57,579 nucleotides of DNA, taken from positions 1-57,579 of the forward strand of contig JAUYRJ010000047.1 in assembly GCA_030696845.1 (NCBI GenBank), in the 5' to 3' direction. Source of the stretch: Polynucleobacter sp. Lineage in GTDB: Bacteria; Pseudomonadota; Gammaproteobacteria; Burkholderiales; Burkholderiaceae. Below the pieces are notes generated by a model, which worked only from the letters and a program-made list of their open reading frames with translations, was not told the DNA's origin and ran no database searches. Each line of letters begins with the position of its first letter. Positions within the stretch are counted from its first letter, which is position 1. Made by a program: the position numbers and the translations under genes. This document shows, piece after piece, positions 8,982 to 17,073 of the stretch.

Positions 8982-9599
8982 TTAGAACTTATACGTCACG
9001 CCAAGCGCAGGCATCCACGGGTTTAAGGTAAGCTTCCCGGCATTTGCGCCAGCGGCGGTAGTCACCTTGGTGGACATGGTGGCGTACTTTAAATCCAAAT
9101 TAAGGCCCCAATGTTTATCCAGCATGTAATCCATACCGATTTGCCCTACTGCGCCAAAACTGGAGTTATCAACAGAATACGCGCCACCGCCTAAGTTGTT
9201 GCGACTACTGAAAATCGTGTAGTTCACACCAGCGCCAATGTAGGGCTTAAAAGCGCCAAGCTCGGTGAAATGGTATTGCAAGAGTAAAGATGGTGGCAGG
9301 GCTTTGATGGTTCCCAGCTTATTACCCCCGGCATCAATTTGCACCGATTGAGGGTAGGTTAATACCAATTCGGCAGCAATATTCTTGGTAAAGAAATAGG
9401 AAACATCAAACTCTGGAATCATTTGGTTTTTTGCTTTTACATCCAAAGCTTGAACTGAATTCGTTTGACCGTTTTGCCATAACAAGCCGACAGCGCGTAC
9501 CCGAATCATCCAGGGATTTTCAAGGTCTTGGGCAGAAGCCATAAGCGGGGCTAAAGTGCTTACGGTAGCGAGGCTAATCAGGAGGGATTTGAGACGCAT
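8982..9599 (-). CDS. ompW: OmpW-family outer membrane protein
   Basis: A 205-residue exported beta-barrel protein. The signal peptide MRLKSLLISLATVSTLAPLMASA is followed by ENPWMIRVRAVGL, the start of the OmpW barrel. The segment LPPSLLLQYHF and the tail NPWMPALGVTYKF, ending in phenylalanine as outer-membrane barrels do, complete the family pattern. OmpW forms a narrow 8-stranded barrel for small hydrophobic molecules. The start at 9599 is chosen because the signal peptide begins there with a ggaaag site just upstream; an open frame reaches 9839 but runs through the promoter. Two perfect FNR-type boxes upstream point to induction under low oxygen. Confidence 0.92.
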   Translation of the reverse strand: MRLKSLLISLATVSTLAPLMASAQDLENPWMIRVRAVGLLWQNGQTNSVQALDVKAKNQMIPEFDVSYFFTKNIAAELVLTYPQSVQIDAGGNKLGTIKALPPSLLLQYHFTELGAFKPYIGAGVNYTIFSSRNNLGGGAYSVDNSSFGAVGQIGMDYMLDKHWGLNLDLKYATMSTKVTTAAGANAGKLTLNPWMPALGVTYKF

Positions 9600-9666
9600 A
9601 GTACTTTCCTTTTCTTTTGGTAATGAAGTAAACCAGTTCATTTTCAGTTCACACAAAAAAAGAATG

Positions 9667-9680
9667 TTGATCTGCATCAA
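9667..9680 (-). promoter_or_regulatory. FNR/ANR-type binding site, proximal to ompW
   Basis: TTGATCTGCATCAA is a perfect match to the FNR/CRP-family consensus TTGAT-N4-ATCAA. Its centre is 74 bases upstream of the ompW start codon. If it sits at -41.5, transcription would start near 9632, and gaaaat on the minus strand falls at about the -10 position. This is the geometry of a class II FNR-activated promoter. Confidence 0.72.
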
Positions 9681-9737
9681 ATGCACATATGCGATCGACC
9701 GATCAGGGCCGCGACGTCTATGAAATGGGTAGTGCGA

Positions 9738-9751
9738 TTGATGTAGATCAA
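9738..9751 (-). promoter_or_regulatory. FNR/ANR-type binding site, distal to ompW
   Basis: TTGATGTAGATCAA is a second perfect TTGAT-N4-ATCAA palindrome, centred 71 bases upstream of the first. The only gene start downstream of both boxes is ompW; the other neighbour reaches this area with its 3' end (9821). A distal box this far out could add class I activation or repression. Confidence 0.65.
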
Positions 9752-9820
9752 ACGGAGCGATGCAAAAAGGCAACGCTATAAAAGGCAGTGCTATTACTGA
9801 TTTTTGATTGCTGAGTATTT

Positions 9821-11425
9821 TTACTGCTTGCTCAGGCAATCCAAGGCTAGGGCTTCCGCCACCCGAATGCCATCTACGCCAGCCGACATTATGCCGCCCG
9901 CATAACCTGCCCCTTCGCCCGCAGGATAAAGCCCTTTGATATTCAAGCTTTGGTAATTACTACCGCGCGTTATGCGCAGCGGAGAAGAAGTGCGTGTTTC
10001 AACACCAGTAAGGACTGCGTCCTTCATGGAAAAACCCGGAATCTGTTTTTCAAAAGCAGGTATCGCTTCCCGAATCGCCTCAATCGCATAGTCCGGTAGA
10101 CTACTAGCAAGATCAGTTAAATGCACACCTGGCTTATAGGATGGAATCACATTACCCAGACTGCTCGACGGCTTACCTGCCAAGAAGTCGCCAACCAGTT
10201 GACCAGGCGCTTCGTATGTGCCGCCACCAAGCTCAAAGGCATGCGACTCTAGGGCGCGCTGAAACGCGATGCCAGCCATGGGTCCGCCCGGGTAATCGTC
10301 TGGCGTGATACCCACCACAATGCCTGCATTGGCATTGCGCTCATTGCGGGAGTACTGACTCATACCATTGGTGACTACACGGTTTGGCTCAGATGTAGCG
10401 GCAACCACGGTTCCGCCAGGACACATGCAAAAACTGTAGACCGAGCGACCGTTTTTAGCGTGGTGTACTAATTTGTAATCCGCCGCGCCAATCAGGGGAT
10501 TGCCTGCATGCGGGCCCAATCGCGCCCTATCGATTAAGGACTGAGGGTGTTCAATCCGAAAACCAATTGAAAATGGTTTGGCCTCCATGTACACACCCGC
10601 GTCATGTAGCGCCTGAAAAGTGTCGCGCGCGCTATGCCCTAAAGCCAAGATCACATGATCGGCGGCGATGCGCTCGCCATGTTCAAGTTGCAGCCCTTGA
10701 ATCTGCTGATCCTTAATCTCAAAGCCCGTGACTTTTTGCGAGAAGCGAATCTCACCGCCCAGCGCAATGATCTCTTGGCGCATTTTTTCAACGACACCCA
10801 CTAGGCGGAAGGTGCCGATGTGGGGTTTTGCGACATAAAGAATTTCTGCGGGAGCGCCGGCCTTGACAAACTCATGCAATACCTTGCGGCCGTAAAACTT
10901 GGGGTCCTTAATTTGGCTCCAGAGCTTGCCATCAGAAAAGGTGCCTGCGCCGCCCTCCCCAAACTGCACATTGGATTCCGGGTTGAGGGTATTTTTACGC
11001 CAAAGACCCCAAGTATCTTGGGTGCGCTCACGCACGGCTTTGCCACGCTCGAGCACGATTGGCTTAAAACCCATCTGCGCCAACACCAATGCCGCAAAAA
11101 TACCGCATGGGCCAAAACCAATCACGACCGGGCGCTTCGTAAAGTGCTCAGGGGCTTTTGCAACAAAATGGTAACGCGTATCGGGCGACGGCCTTACATG
11201 AACGTCACTTGCAAATGCTTTAAGCAATCGCTCTTCGTCTTTCACAGAAACATCGACGGTGTAAATCAGGGATAGAGCGACATTCTTGCGCGCATCATAG
11301 CTGCGCTTGAACACCTGCAGCGCGATTAAATCTGATGCAGTAATGCCCAAATGCCGTAAAACAGCAGCCTCCACGGCATCTGGGGCGTGATCAATGGGCA
11401 AACGCAGTTCTGTAATCCGAATCAT
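9821..11425 (-). CDS. FAD-dependent dehydrogenase (COG2509-type NAD(P)/FAD oxidoreductase)
   Basis: A 534-residue cytoplasmic flavoprotein. A ferredoxin-like N-terminal domain (about 1-95) is followed by a FAD-binding Rossmann motif, VVIGFGPCGIF (GxGxxG at 103-108). Further segments are NVQFGEGGAGTFSDGKL, the FCMCPGGTVV cysteine pair and the C-terminal PAGEGAGYAGGIMSAGVDG. This layout matches uncharacterised FAD-dependent dehydrogenases common in bacteria; no substrate is known. ATG 11425 is chosen because the conserved MIRITELRLP begins there. The gene is divergent from the aldo-keto reductase, with 70 bases between the starts. Confidence 0.88.
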   Translation of the reverse strand: MIRITELRLPIDHAPDAVEAAVLRHLGITASDLIALQVFKRSYDARKNVALSLIYTVDVSVKDEERLLKAFASDVHVRPSPDTRYHFVAKAPEHFTKRPVVIGFGPCGIFAALVLAQMGFKPIVLERGKAVRERTQDTWGLWRKNTLNPESNVQFGEGGAGTFSDGKLWSQIKDPKFYGRKVLHEFVKAGAPAEILYVAKPHIGTFRLVGVVEKMRQEIIALGGEIRFSQKVTGFEIKDQQIQGLQLEHGERIAADHVILALGHSARDTFQALHDAGVYMEAKPFSIGFRIEHPQSLIDRARLGPHAGNPLIGAADYKLVHHAKNGRSVYSFCMCPGGTVVAATSEPNRVVTNGMSQYSRNERNANAGIVVGITPDDYPGGPMAGIAFQRALESHAFELGGGTYEAPGQLVGDFLAGKPSSSLGNVIPSYKPGVHLTDLASSLPDYAIEAIREAIPAFEKQIPGFSMKDAVLTGVETRTSSPLRITRGSNYQSLNIKGLYPAGEGAGYAGGIMSAGVDGIRVAEALALDCLSKQ

Positions 11426-11495
11426 AGGGCTATACGATACACAGTCTTGACCTGGGGCGTGGTTGTTCTGGGTAGTTTTGTATATATTAAGCGCT

Positions 11496-12347
11496 ATGCA
11501 ATCAAACCCCACACCCCTCTTTCAGTCCCGCATCGGTCTTGGCACCTGGCTCATGGGCGAAGATCCTAGTAAAGCCAAGCAGGAAACCAAGGCGATTGAA
11601 CATGCTCTCGCAATCGGCTATCGCCTCATTGATACCGCAGAAATGTACGCGGATGGCACCGCCGAGTCGCTTGTCGGTCACGCGCTGGGCGCCTTTGCCA
11701 CAAGCCGCCGCGAGGAATTGACCTTGGTTTCTAAAGTATTGCCGCACCATGCCGATAAGAATGGCACGATCAAAGCCTGTGAGGCGAGCTTACGGCGCAT
11801 GCGGTGCGACTATCTAGATCACTACTTACTGCACTGGCAAGGTAGCCATGCGGAAGAGAGCACCATTGAGGGATTTTTAAGCCTCCAAGAGCGTGGGCTG
11901 ATTCGCCACTTTGGGGTGAGCAATTTCAATCAAAGTGCCTTACTGTCCTGGCTAAAAGCAGAGCGCAATGTTGGTATGCAGTCGGGCTGCCGCAGCAATC
12001 AAGTCTATTACGCCCTCAATGAACGCGGCATTGAGTTTGACTTAGTGCCTACTATGGCAAAACATGGCATCGCATTGATGGCTTACTCGCCGCTGGGAAC
12101 GGGTAATCTTGCCAAGTACTCTGCCCTATCGGCCATAGCGGCGGCGCATGGCTACACCGCTGCGCAAGTGGCATTGGCCTGGATCTTGCGCAAGCCCGAT
12201 GCAGTTGCAATTCCGAAATCGGTTCATGAAAACCGGATTGAAGAAAATTGGCAAGCTGGCAGTATTCAGTTGAGTGAAGCGATTCTTACCGAGCTCGATG
12301 CCTTGTTTAAACCGCCAACCCGCGCAACCCCGCTGGCTATTATTTAA
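11496..12347 (+). CDS. Aldo/keto reductase
   Basis: A 283-residue NADPH-dependent reductase of the AKR superfamily. Visible hallmarks are the first barrel strand RIGLGTWLMG, the IDTAEMYADG strand carrying catalytic Asp and Tyr, LVSKVLP (catalytic Lys), DYLDHYLLHWQG (catalytic His), IRHFGVSNF and the C-terminal IPKSVHENRIEEN cofactor loop. All four catalytic positions appear present. It should reduce aldehydes or ketones in the cytoplasm; the physiological substrate is unknown. The start at ATG 11496 is preceded by the AT-rich tatatatt at 11480-11488. It is divergent from the FAD-dependent dehydrogenase. Confidence 0.93.
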   Translation: MQSNPTPLFQSRIGLGTWLMGEDPSKAKQETKAIEHALAIGYRLIDTAEMYADGTAESLVGHALGAFATSRREELTLVSKVLPHHADKNGTIKACEASLRRMRCDYLDHYLLHWQGSHAEESTIEGFLSLQERGLIRHFGVSNFNQSALLSWLKAERNVGMQSGCRSNQVYYALNERGIEFDLVPTMAKHGIALMAYSPLGTGNLAKYSALSAIAAAHGYTAAQVALAWILRKPDAVAIPKSVHENRIEENWQAGSIQLSEAILTELDALFKPPTRATPLAII

Positions 12348-12427
12348 CACCACCTTTGTTTTCCCCTCACGCCATTTTGTTTTATTTTCCGCACTCTTTT
12401 TATCCATCTGGATTGAACTAAACCCGC

Positions 12428-12871
12428 ATGATTGAAATCGAAACCAAACCCTGGACCGAGGCATCGGTAGCTGCTTATGCGATTCGCCGCGCAGTATTTA
12501 TAGAAGAGCAAGGCATTGCGGAAGAACTCGAGATCGACGCCCACGATCCAATTGCCGAGCATGCGCTAGCCTATGTTGATGGTCAATGCGTTGCTACAGC
12601 CAGAGTCTATTTAGATGGCCGTGATCCCAGTATCGCCAGAATTGGGCGGATGGCGGTTTTAAAGGCTTTTCGGGGTCAAGGCATTGGAACAGCCCTCTTG
12701 GGTGAAATGGTGCGCGCTGGCATGATGCAAGGTGCCAGCGTTTTCGAACTCCATGCGCAGCAAAACGCAGTTCCCTTTTACGCCAAACTGAAATTTACGC
12801 CTACTGGCGCACCCTTTGATGAGGCCGGCATCCCGCACCAACGCATGCGCCTTGCCTTTACTGCACCGTAA
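12428..12871 (+). CDS. GNAT-family N-acetyltransferase
   Basis: A 147-residue protein with the GNAT fold. The acetyl-CoA pyrophosphate loop is clear in RMAVLKAFRGQGIGTALL (R/Q-x-x-G-x-G/A), preceded by the strand CVATARVYL and followed by FELHAQQNAVPFYAKLKF, the usual C-terminal strand. The N-terminal AYAIRRAVFIEEQGI resembles ElaA/YjcF-type members. The acceptor substrate is unknown. No strong ribosome site precedes ATG 12428. It follows the aldo-keto reductase by 80 bases and precedes yaeQ by 77. Confidence 0.88.
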   Translation: MIEIETKPWTEASVAAYAIRRAVFIEEQGIAEELEIDAHDPIAEHALAYVDGQCVATARVYLDGRDPSIARIGRMAVLKAFRGQGIGTALLGEMVRAGMMQGASVFELHAQQNAVPFYAKLKFTPTGAPFDEAGIPHQRMRLAFTAP

Positions 12872-12948
12872 TACCGTATCGGCATTATGATGGTCTGTTT
12901 TCTGCTGCCAGATGAGGCAATAGCAAAGACTTCATAAGGAATGGATTA

Positions 12949-13497
12949 ATGGCATTACGCGCAACGATACATAAAGCAGAGCTGCATATTTCCGATGGCG
13001 ATCGCTATTACTACGCCAGCCATCCCTTAACGATTGCCAAACACCCCTCGGAAACCGATGAGCGCATGATGATTCGCATCATCGCCTTTGCCCTCAATGC
13101 GCAAGAGCATTTGGCCTTCACTAAAGGGCTTAGCGATACCGACGAGCCAGACATTTGGGTAAAAGACCTCACAGGCGCGATTGATCTTTGGATCGACATT
13201 GGACAGCCCGATGAACGGCGCATATTAAAAGCCTGCGGACGCTCTGAACAGGTCATTGTCTATTGCTATGCCGGCAACACCAGCAAGCTGTGGTGGGATG
13301 GCATTAAAAATAAAGTGGAGCGTGCGCGCAATCTGCGCATTGTCGCCATTCCAGAAGAGCAGTCTAAAGCCTTAATCGCCTTAGTCGAGCGCAGCATGAT
13401 CATTCACATCAATATTCAAGATGGTGAGATGCTGGTTTCGGCCGACCAAGGTCAAGTGACGGTTGTTCCCGAGGTTTGGAAAGCGGCAGCCGAATAA
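12949..13497 (+). CDS. yaeQ: YaeQ family protein
   Basis: A 182-residue protein matching YaeQ along its length: MALRATIHKAELHISD at the start, HPSETDERMMIRIIAFA, DIWVKDLTGAIDLWIDIG and the QVIVYCY strand. YaeQ has a PD-(D/E)XK-nuclease-like fold and an uncertain role; early reports linked it to RfaH-type antitermination, which is not settled. A ribosome-like ataagga lies just upstream. The orphan PIN-domain gene follows after 22 bases and may share the transcript. Confidence 0.92.
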   Translation: MALRATIHKAELHISDGDRYYYASHPLTIAKHPSETDERMMIRIIAFALNAQEHLAFTKGLSDTDEPDIWVKDLTGAIDLWIDIGQPDERRILKACGRSEQVIVYCYAGNTSKLWWDGIKNKVERARNLRIVAIPEEQSKALIALVERSMIIHINIQDGEMLVSADQGQVTVVPEVWKAAAE

Positions 13498-13519
13498 AGC
13501 GAAGTACTCCATCGCTCCC

Positions 13520-13966
13520 ATGAAACCCATCGTGGTACTCGATACCAATGTCATTTTGGATATCTTGGTATTTGAGGATCCTAAATCCAGCACCATTCGC
13601 TTGGCGCTCGAAAACCAGTCCGTTGACGCGCTTCGTTCACACATTACCGTTAGCGAACTCGCTGATGTCATTGCCCGTCCCGCTTTTGCGCTCAGCGCAG
13701 GTAAGCAAGCGCAAATACTGCAGCTTTGGCAAAGCTGGTCGCGCCTCGTGGAGGATGCCGCGATTGATCGGGCGCCGATGCAGTGCCGCGATCCAGACGA
13801 TCAGATTTTTATTGATCTCGCCTACAGTTTTAAACCTGCGCTGCTACTGAGTAAGGATTTGCGGGTACTGGAGTTACGGCAGCGCGCCCTGCGGGAGCAA
13901 ATTGAGATTAGCGATGATTACACTTGCTTGGCGCGATTGCTCAATAACGCTGATTCAAGGCCTTAG
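13520..13966 (+). CDS. PIN-domain protein, putative toxin of COG1569 type, without visible antitoxin
   Basis: A 148-residue PIN-domain protein. The first acidic residue is in [12 protein letters not shown] (D8), and the C-terminal cluster [15 protein letters not shown] supplies further acidic residues of the metal-dependent RNase site. The family is annotated as a toxin component, yet no small antitoxin gene lies on either side: upstream is yaeQ (22 bases) and downstream a convergent monooxygenase. It may be a solitary RNase. ATG 13520 is chosen because family similarity begins at [10 protein letters not shown]. Its stop shares bases with the convergent gene (TTAG at 13963-13966). Confidence 0.82.
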   Translation: MKPIVVLDTNVILDILVFEDPKSSTIRLALENQSVDALRSHITVSELADVIARPAFALSAGKQAQILQLWQSWSRLVEDAAIDRAPMQCRDPDDQIFIDLAYSFKPALLLSKDLRVLELRQRALREQIEISDDYTCLARLLNNADSRP

Positions 13967-14982
13967 TCGTCTTCCCCCGGAAAATCCGGCTCTAGGTTCC
14001 GGATCACTTCCCCTGCAATTTGGAAAGACCGCAAGCGCGCCTGATGGTCGTAAATTTGACCAGTCACAATGATTTCATCGGCATTGGTTTTTTCCAGTAA
14101 CTCCTGAAATCCCCGTCGAATGGTTTTGGGTGATCCCACGACAGAGCAGCGCAAGGTGTGCATCACACCTGCTTTCTCATGCGGCTCCCAAAACGAATCC
14201 ATATCCGCAATCGGTGGTGGCAACTGGCCGCGGGTATTGCGCCGCGCCCGCGTGTAGTGTTGCTGCAAGGTGGTAAACAGGTATTGCGCCTCTTCATCGG
14301 TATCAGCGGCCACCACATTCACCCCAAATACCGCATAAGGCTTTTGTAGTTGCGCCGATGGCTGAAAGTAGGTCCGATAGGTTTTGATGGCCTCCTGCAA
14401 ATAGTCTGGGGCAAAGTGGGATGCGAAGGCGTAGGGCAGCCCATAATCCGCCGCCAGCTGCGCGCCATACAGACTTGATCCCAAAATCCAAATCGGTACT
14501 TCCAAGCCCACTCCCGGTATCGCGCGCACGCGCTGTTGCCCCCGATCGGGCGCAAAGTACTGCTGCAACTCCCGCACATCCTGCGCAAATTGGTGATCAC
14601 TGCTTTGCAAATCGCGTCGCAAGGCTTGCGCTGTCAGTTGATCGGTGCCTGGGGCTCGGCCTAATCCAAGCTCAATGCGATTGGGGTAGAGGCTGGCTAA
14701 GGTGCCAAATTGTTCGGCTATCACTAATGGGGCGTGGTTAGGCAACATAATGCCGCCCGAGCCAATCCGAATGGTCTTTGTGCCCTCGGCAATATAGCCC
14801 ATCAAGACTGCAGTTGCCGAGCTCGCATTGCCCGTCATATTGTGGTGCTCCGCCACCCAATAGCGGGTATAACCCCAGTCCTCGGCATGCTGGGCTAGGT
14901 CGCGCGAGTGACGTAAGGCATCGGCAGCAGTAAATCCCTCCGGGATGGGCGATAAATCTAAAATGGAATACGCAATCGACAT
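13963..14982 (-). CDS. LLM-class flavin-dependent oxidoreductase (luciferase-like monooxygenase)
   Basis: A 339-residue TIM-barrel flavoprotein of the bacterial luciferase-like family. Characteristic segments are [11 protein letters not shown] at the N-terminus, [37 protein letters not shown] and [13 protein letters not shown]. These fit the YhbW-like group of FMNH2-dependent oxidoreductases whose substrate is unknown. Upstream at 14983-15058 is a short intergenic region shared with the divergent DUF1653 gene. Its 3' end overlaps the PIN gene by 4 bases. Confidence 0.9.
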   Translation of the reverse strand: MSIAYSILDLSPIPEGFTAADALRHSRDLAQHAEDWGYTRYWVAEHHNMTGNASSATAVLMGYIAEGTKTIRIGSGGIMLPNHAPLVIAEQFGTLASLYPNRIELGLGRAPGTDQLTAQALRRDLQSSDHQFAQDVRELQQYFAPDRGQQRVRAIPGVGLEVPIWILGSSLYGAQLAADYGLPYAFASHFAPDYLQEAIKTYRTYFQPSAQLQKPYAVFGVNVVAADTDEEAQYLFTTLQQHYTRARRNTRGQLPPPIADMDSFWEPHEKAGVMHTLRCSVVGSPKTIRRGFQELLEKTNADEIIVTGQIYDHQARLRSFQIAGEVIRNLEPDFPGEDD

Positions 14983-15058
14983 AAGTACGGTTTTTAGTTG
15001 GCCTTAGCGCAAGCAATAGGCATTTTTAATGTGACTCGATAATAAAAGAAAGTATGGC

Positions 15059-15277
15059 ATGACACAAAAACCCCGCATGGCGCAAGCATCGGATGGTGTA
15101 TTTGCTCCTGGCACGCAGCTCAGGCATAAAAAGACCGGCGGCTTTTATCGGGTGGTCTGCCTTGCCAATATCGAGGCCAGTTTAGAGCCGGCCTACGTTT
15201 ACGAATCCCTGCAAACCCATGACTACTGGATTCGGCCTAAGGCTGAAATGGAAGACGGTCGCTTTGAACCACTTTGA
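15059..15277 (+). CDS. DUF1653-like small protein
   Basis: A 72-residue protein. GTQLRHKKTGGFYRVVCLANIE resembles the start of DUF1653 (a y-G-x-YRV-x-x-A pattern), and the middle YVYESLQTHDYWIRPKAEM fits its second half, where the domain typically reads 'valY....g..WvRP..mF'. Its function is unknown. The weak purine-rich site aaagaaag precedes the ATG. It lies 39 bases upstream of slyX in the same direction, so the pair is probably co-transcribed. Confidence 0.72.
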   Translation: MTQKPRMAQASDGVFAPGTQLRHKKTGGFYRVVCLANIEASLEPAYVYESLQTHDYWIRPKAEMEDGRFEPL

Positions 15278-15316
15278 GCTAGCCACCATCCACCACTGAA
15301 AGAGAAGGTGACCACG

Positions 15317-15541
15317 ATGTCATTAGAAGAACGCATCACCAATTTAGAAATCAAGCTGAGCTTTTCCGAGGATTTGATGGAGAACCTCAACCAAACAATC
15401 TATAAACAGCAACAGCAAATCGACTACCTATACCGAGAACTGAAGTCGCTCAAAGAGCAGATGAGCGCGAGCGGCTCTGAAGATATGGGTGGCGGCGGCG
15501 CCGGCAGGAATCTGCGCGACGACATACCGCCCCACTACTAA
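15317..15541 (+). CDS. slyX: SlyX family protein
   Basis: A 74-residue mostly helical protein. MSLEERITNLEIKLSFSEDLMENLNQ forms a heptad-rich coiled coil, followed by the typical QQQIDYLYRELKSL and ending in IPPHY, the conserved SlyX tail. SlyX function is unclear; in Escherichia it is found near slyD. The start at ATG 15317 is preferred because agagaaggtg (15301-15310) makes a good ribosome site; a GTG at 15308 is part of that site. Confidence 0.85.
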   Translation: MSLEERITNLEIKLSFSEDLMENLNQTIYKQQQQIDYLYRELKSLKEQMSASGSEDMGGGGAGRNLRDDIPPHY

Positions 15542-15549
15542 TACCGCGA

Positions 15550-16698
15550 TTAAGCGGGTACTGCGGCTACCGACTGAATCTGGTCTAAGGCTTTTTCAAG
15601 ATGAGCCACGGTGCGATCAACGTGCGTCAACTTCTCCAGGCCAAATAAACCGATACGGAAGGTTCTGAAGTCAGGACGCTCATCGCACTGCAATGGAACA
15701 CCAGCGGCAGTTTGTAAACAGAGCGCAATGAATTTCTTGCCCGTCTGAATATCCGGATCTTCGGTATAACTCACCACGACACCAGCCGCCTGAAAGCCTG
15801 GCGCGGCGACAGAAGGATAACCGCGCTCGACTAACATGGCGCGCACCTTGGCGCCCAAGGCGATTTGCTGCTCGCGCAAATGATCAAAGCCCAATGCCTG
15901 GGTTTCTTGCATCACATTGCGCAAAATTTTGAGCGCATCGGTTGGCATGGTGGTGTGATACACATGGCTGCCTTTTTCATAGGTTTCCATGATCTGTAGC
16001 CATTTCTTGAGGTCCATGGAAAAGCTGCTGCTCTGGGTACTTTCGATCTTGGCGCGGGCACGCTCACTGAGACCAATTAAAGCGCAGCAAGGAGAGCTAC
16101 TCCAGCCCTTTTGTGGGGCGCTGATCAGCGCGTCTACCTTGCACGCCTTCATGTCTACCCACATTGCGCCAGAGGCAATGCAATCCAGCACAAACAAGCC
16201 GCCAACTGACTCTACCGCATCGCCTACTGCGCGCAGGTAATCCGCTGGCAAAATAATTCCGGCAGAAGTTTCCACATGGGGCGCAAAAACGACGGCGGGC
16301 TTCTCTTTTTTAATGTAAGCCACTACTTCTTCGATTGGAGCTGGCGCGTAAGGCGCCTTAGTCGCGTTCTCCAGTTGCTTACCCTTAATCACATGAATAT
16401 TCTGTGTAATGTTGGCCATCTCGAAAATCTGTGTCCAGCGATAACTAAACCAACCGTTACGCAAAATCAGGATTTTTTCCTGGTTCGCGAATTGACGCGC
16501 AACCGCTTCCATCCCAAAGGTGCCGCTGCCAGGAACCACAACAGCGGAACTGGCCTTATAGGCGTCTTTAAGCACGCTGGAGATGTCCACCATGACTTTT
16601 TTGAACTCTTCAGACATATGGTTTAACGAGCGGTCGGTATAAACCACGGAAAACTCGAGTAAACCATCGGGATCAACGTTTGGAAGCAGGCCAGGCAT
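15550..16698 (-). CDS. Class V PLP-dependent aminotransferase (alanine/serine-glyoxylate type)
   Basis: A 382-residue fold-type I PLP enzyme. Landmarks are PGSGTFGMEAVARQF (phosphate-binding loop, about 56-70), HVETSAGI, FVLDCIASGAM (PLP-pyridine Asp at about 172) and the Schiff-base lysine K197 in SAPQKGWSSSP. This set fits the alanine-glyoxylate/serine-glyoxylate group of class V aminotransferases. The exact amino donor is unknown, and 2-aminoethylphosphonate aminotransferase is a more distant alternative. It stands alone on the minus strand, convergent with slyX (8-base gap). A ggaga ribosome site lies just upstream of the ATG. Confidence 0.88.
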   Translation of the reverse strand: MPGLLPNVDPDGLLEFSVVYTDRSLNHMSEEFKKVMVDISSVLKDAYKASSAVVVPGSGTFGMEAVARQFANQEKILILRNGWFSYRWTQIFEMANITQNIHVIKGKQLENATKAPYAPAPIEEVVAYIKKEKPAVVFAPHVETSAGIILPADYLRAVGDAVESVGGLFVLDCIASGAMWVDMKACKVDALISAPQKGWSSSPCCALIGLSERARAKIESTQSSSFSMDLKKWLQIMETYEKGSHVYHTTMPTDALKILRNVMQETQALGFDHLREQQIALGAKVRAMLVERGYPSVAAPGFQAAGVVVSYTEDPDIQTGKKFIALCLQTAAGVPLQCDERPDFRTFRIGLFGLEKLTHVDRTVAHLEKALDQIQSVAAVPA

Positions 16699-16777
16699 GC
16701 TATCTCCTCAATAAAGGTAGGCAATAACCCACCATGATACTGGTCATCTGAAAACTGCGTGTTTCTGGGGGTATAGG

Positions 16778-17008
16778 CTAACGGTAGGGCCGAGTAGCGG
16801 TTTCTAGGGCAACAGACTGTCCTTTTTCCGCCATATGGTGCAATTTAGCCAGCAATTCCTTGATTTCCCGATCGCTGAGGGGGGCTAATTTTTGGGGGAT
16901 TAGGCCGTAATTTTCAACCATCAGACGTATGGCGCTGCGGCGACCCATGATCTTGATAAAGAAATACAGCCCAACCACAATGGCGGCAATGATGAGAATG
17001 ATGGACAT
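16778..17008 (-). CDS. Small single-pass membrane protein, function unknown
   Basis: A 76-residue protein. The N-terminal MSIILIIAAIVVGLYFFIKIMGRR is one transmembrane segment followed by positive charges, placing the rest in the cytoplasm. The soluble part IPQKLAPLSDREIKELLAKLHHMAEKG is predicted helical. I do not recognise a family. It lies between umuC and the aminotransferase, all on the minus strand. It is likely a real gene because it has a clean start and a plausible membrane topology. Confidence 0.6.
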   Translation of the reverse strand: MSIILIIAAIVVGLYFFIKIMGRRSAIRLMVENYGLIPQKLAPLSDREIKELLAKLHHMAEKGQSVALETATRPYR

Positions 17009-17073
17009 AGGTATAGAAGGTCAAAAAAGTGCTAATCAGTAAAGAGCTTGCATCTTAGCAAATCCAAGCGGGT

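Noticed and set aside
10820-11275. 151-codon + strand frame opposite the FAD-dependent dehydrogenase
   Set aside because: Shadow of a gene with clear FAD-binding motif; no independent features.
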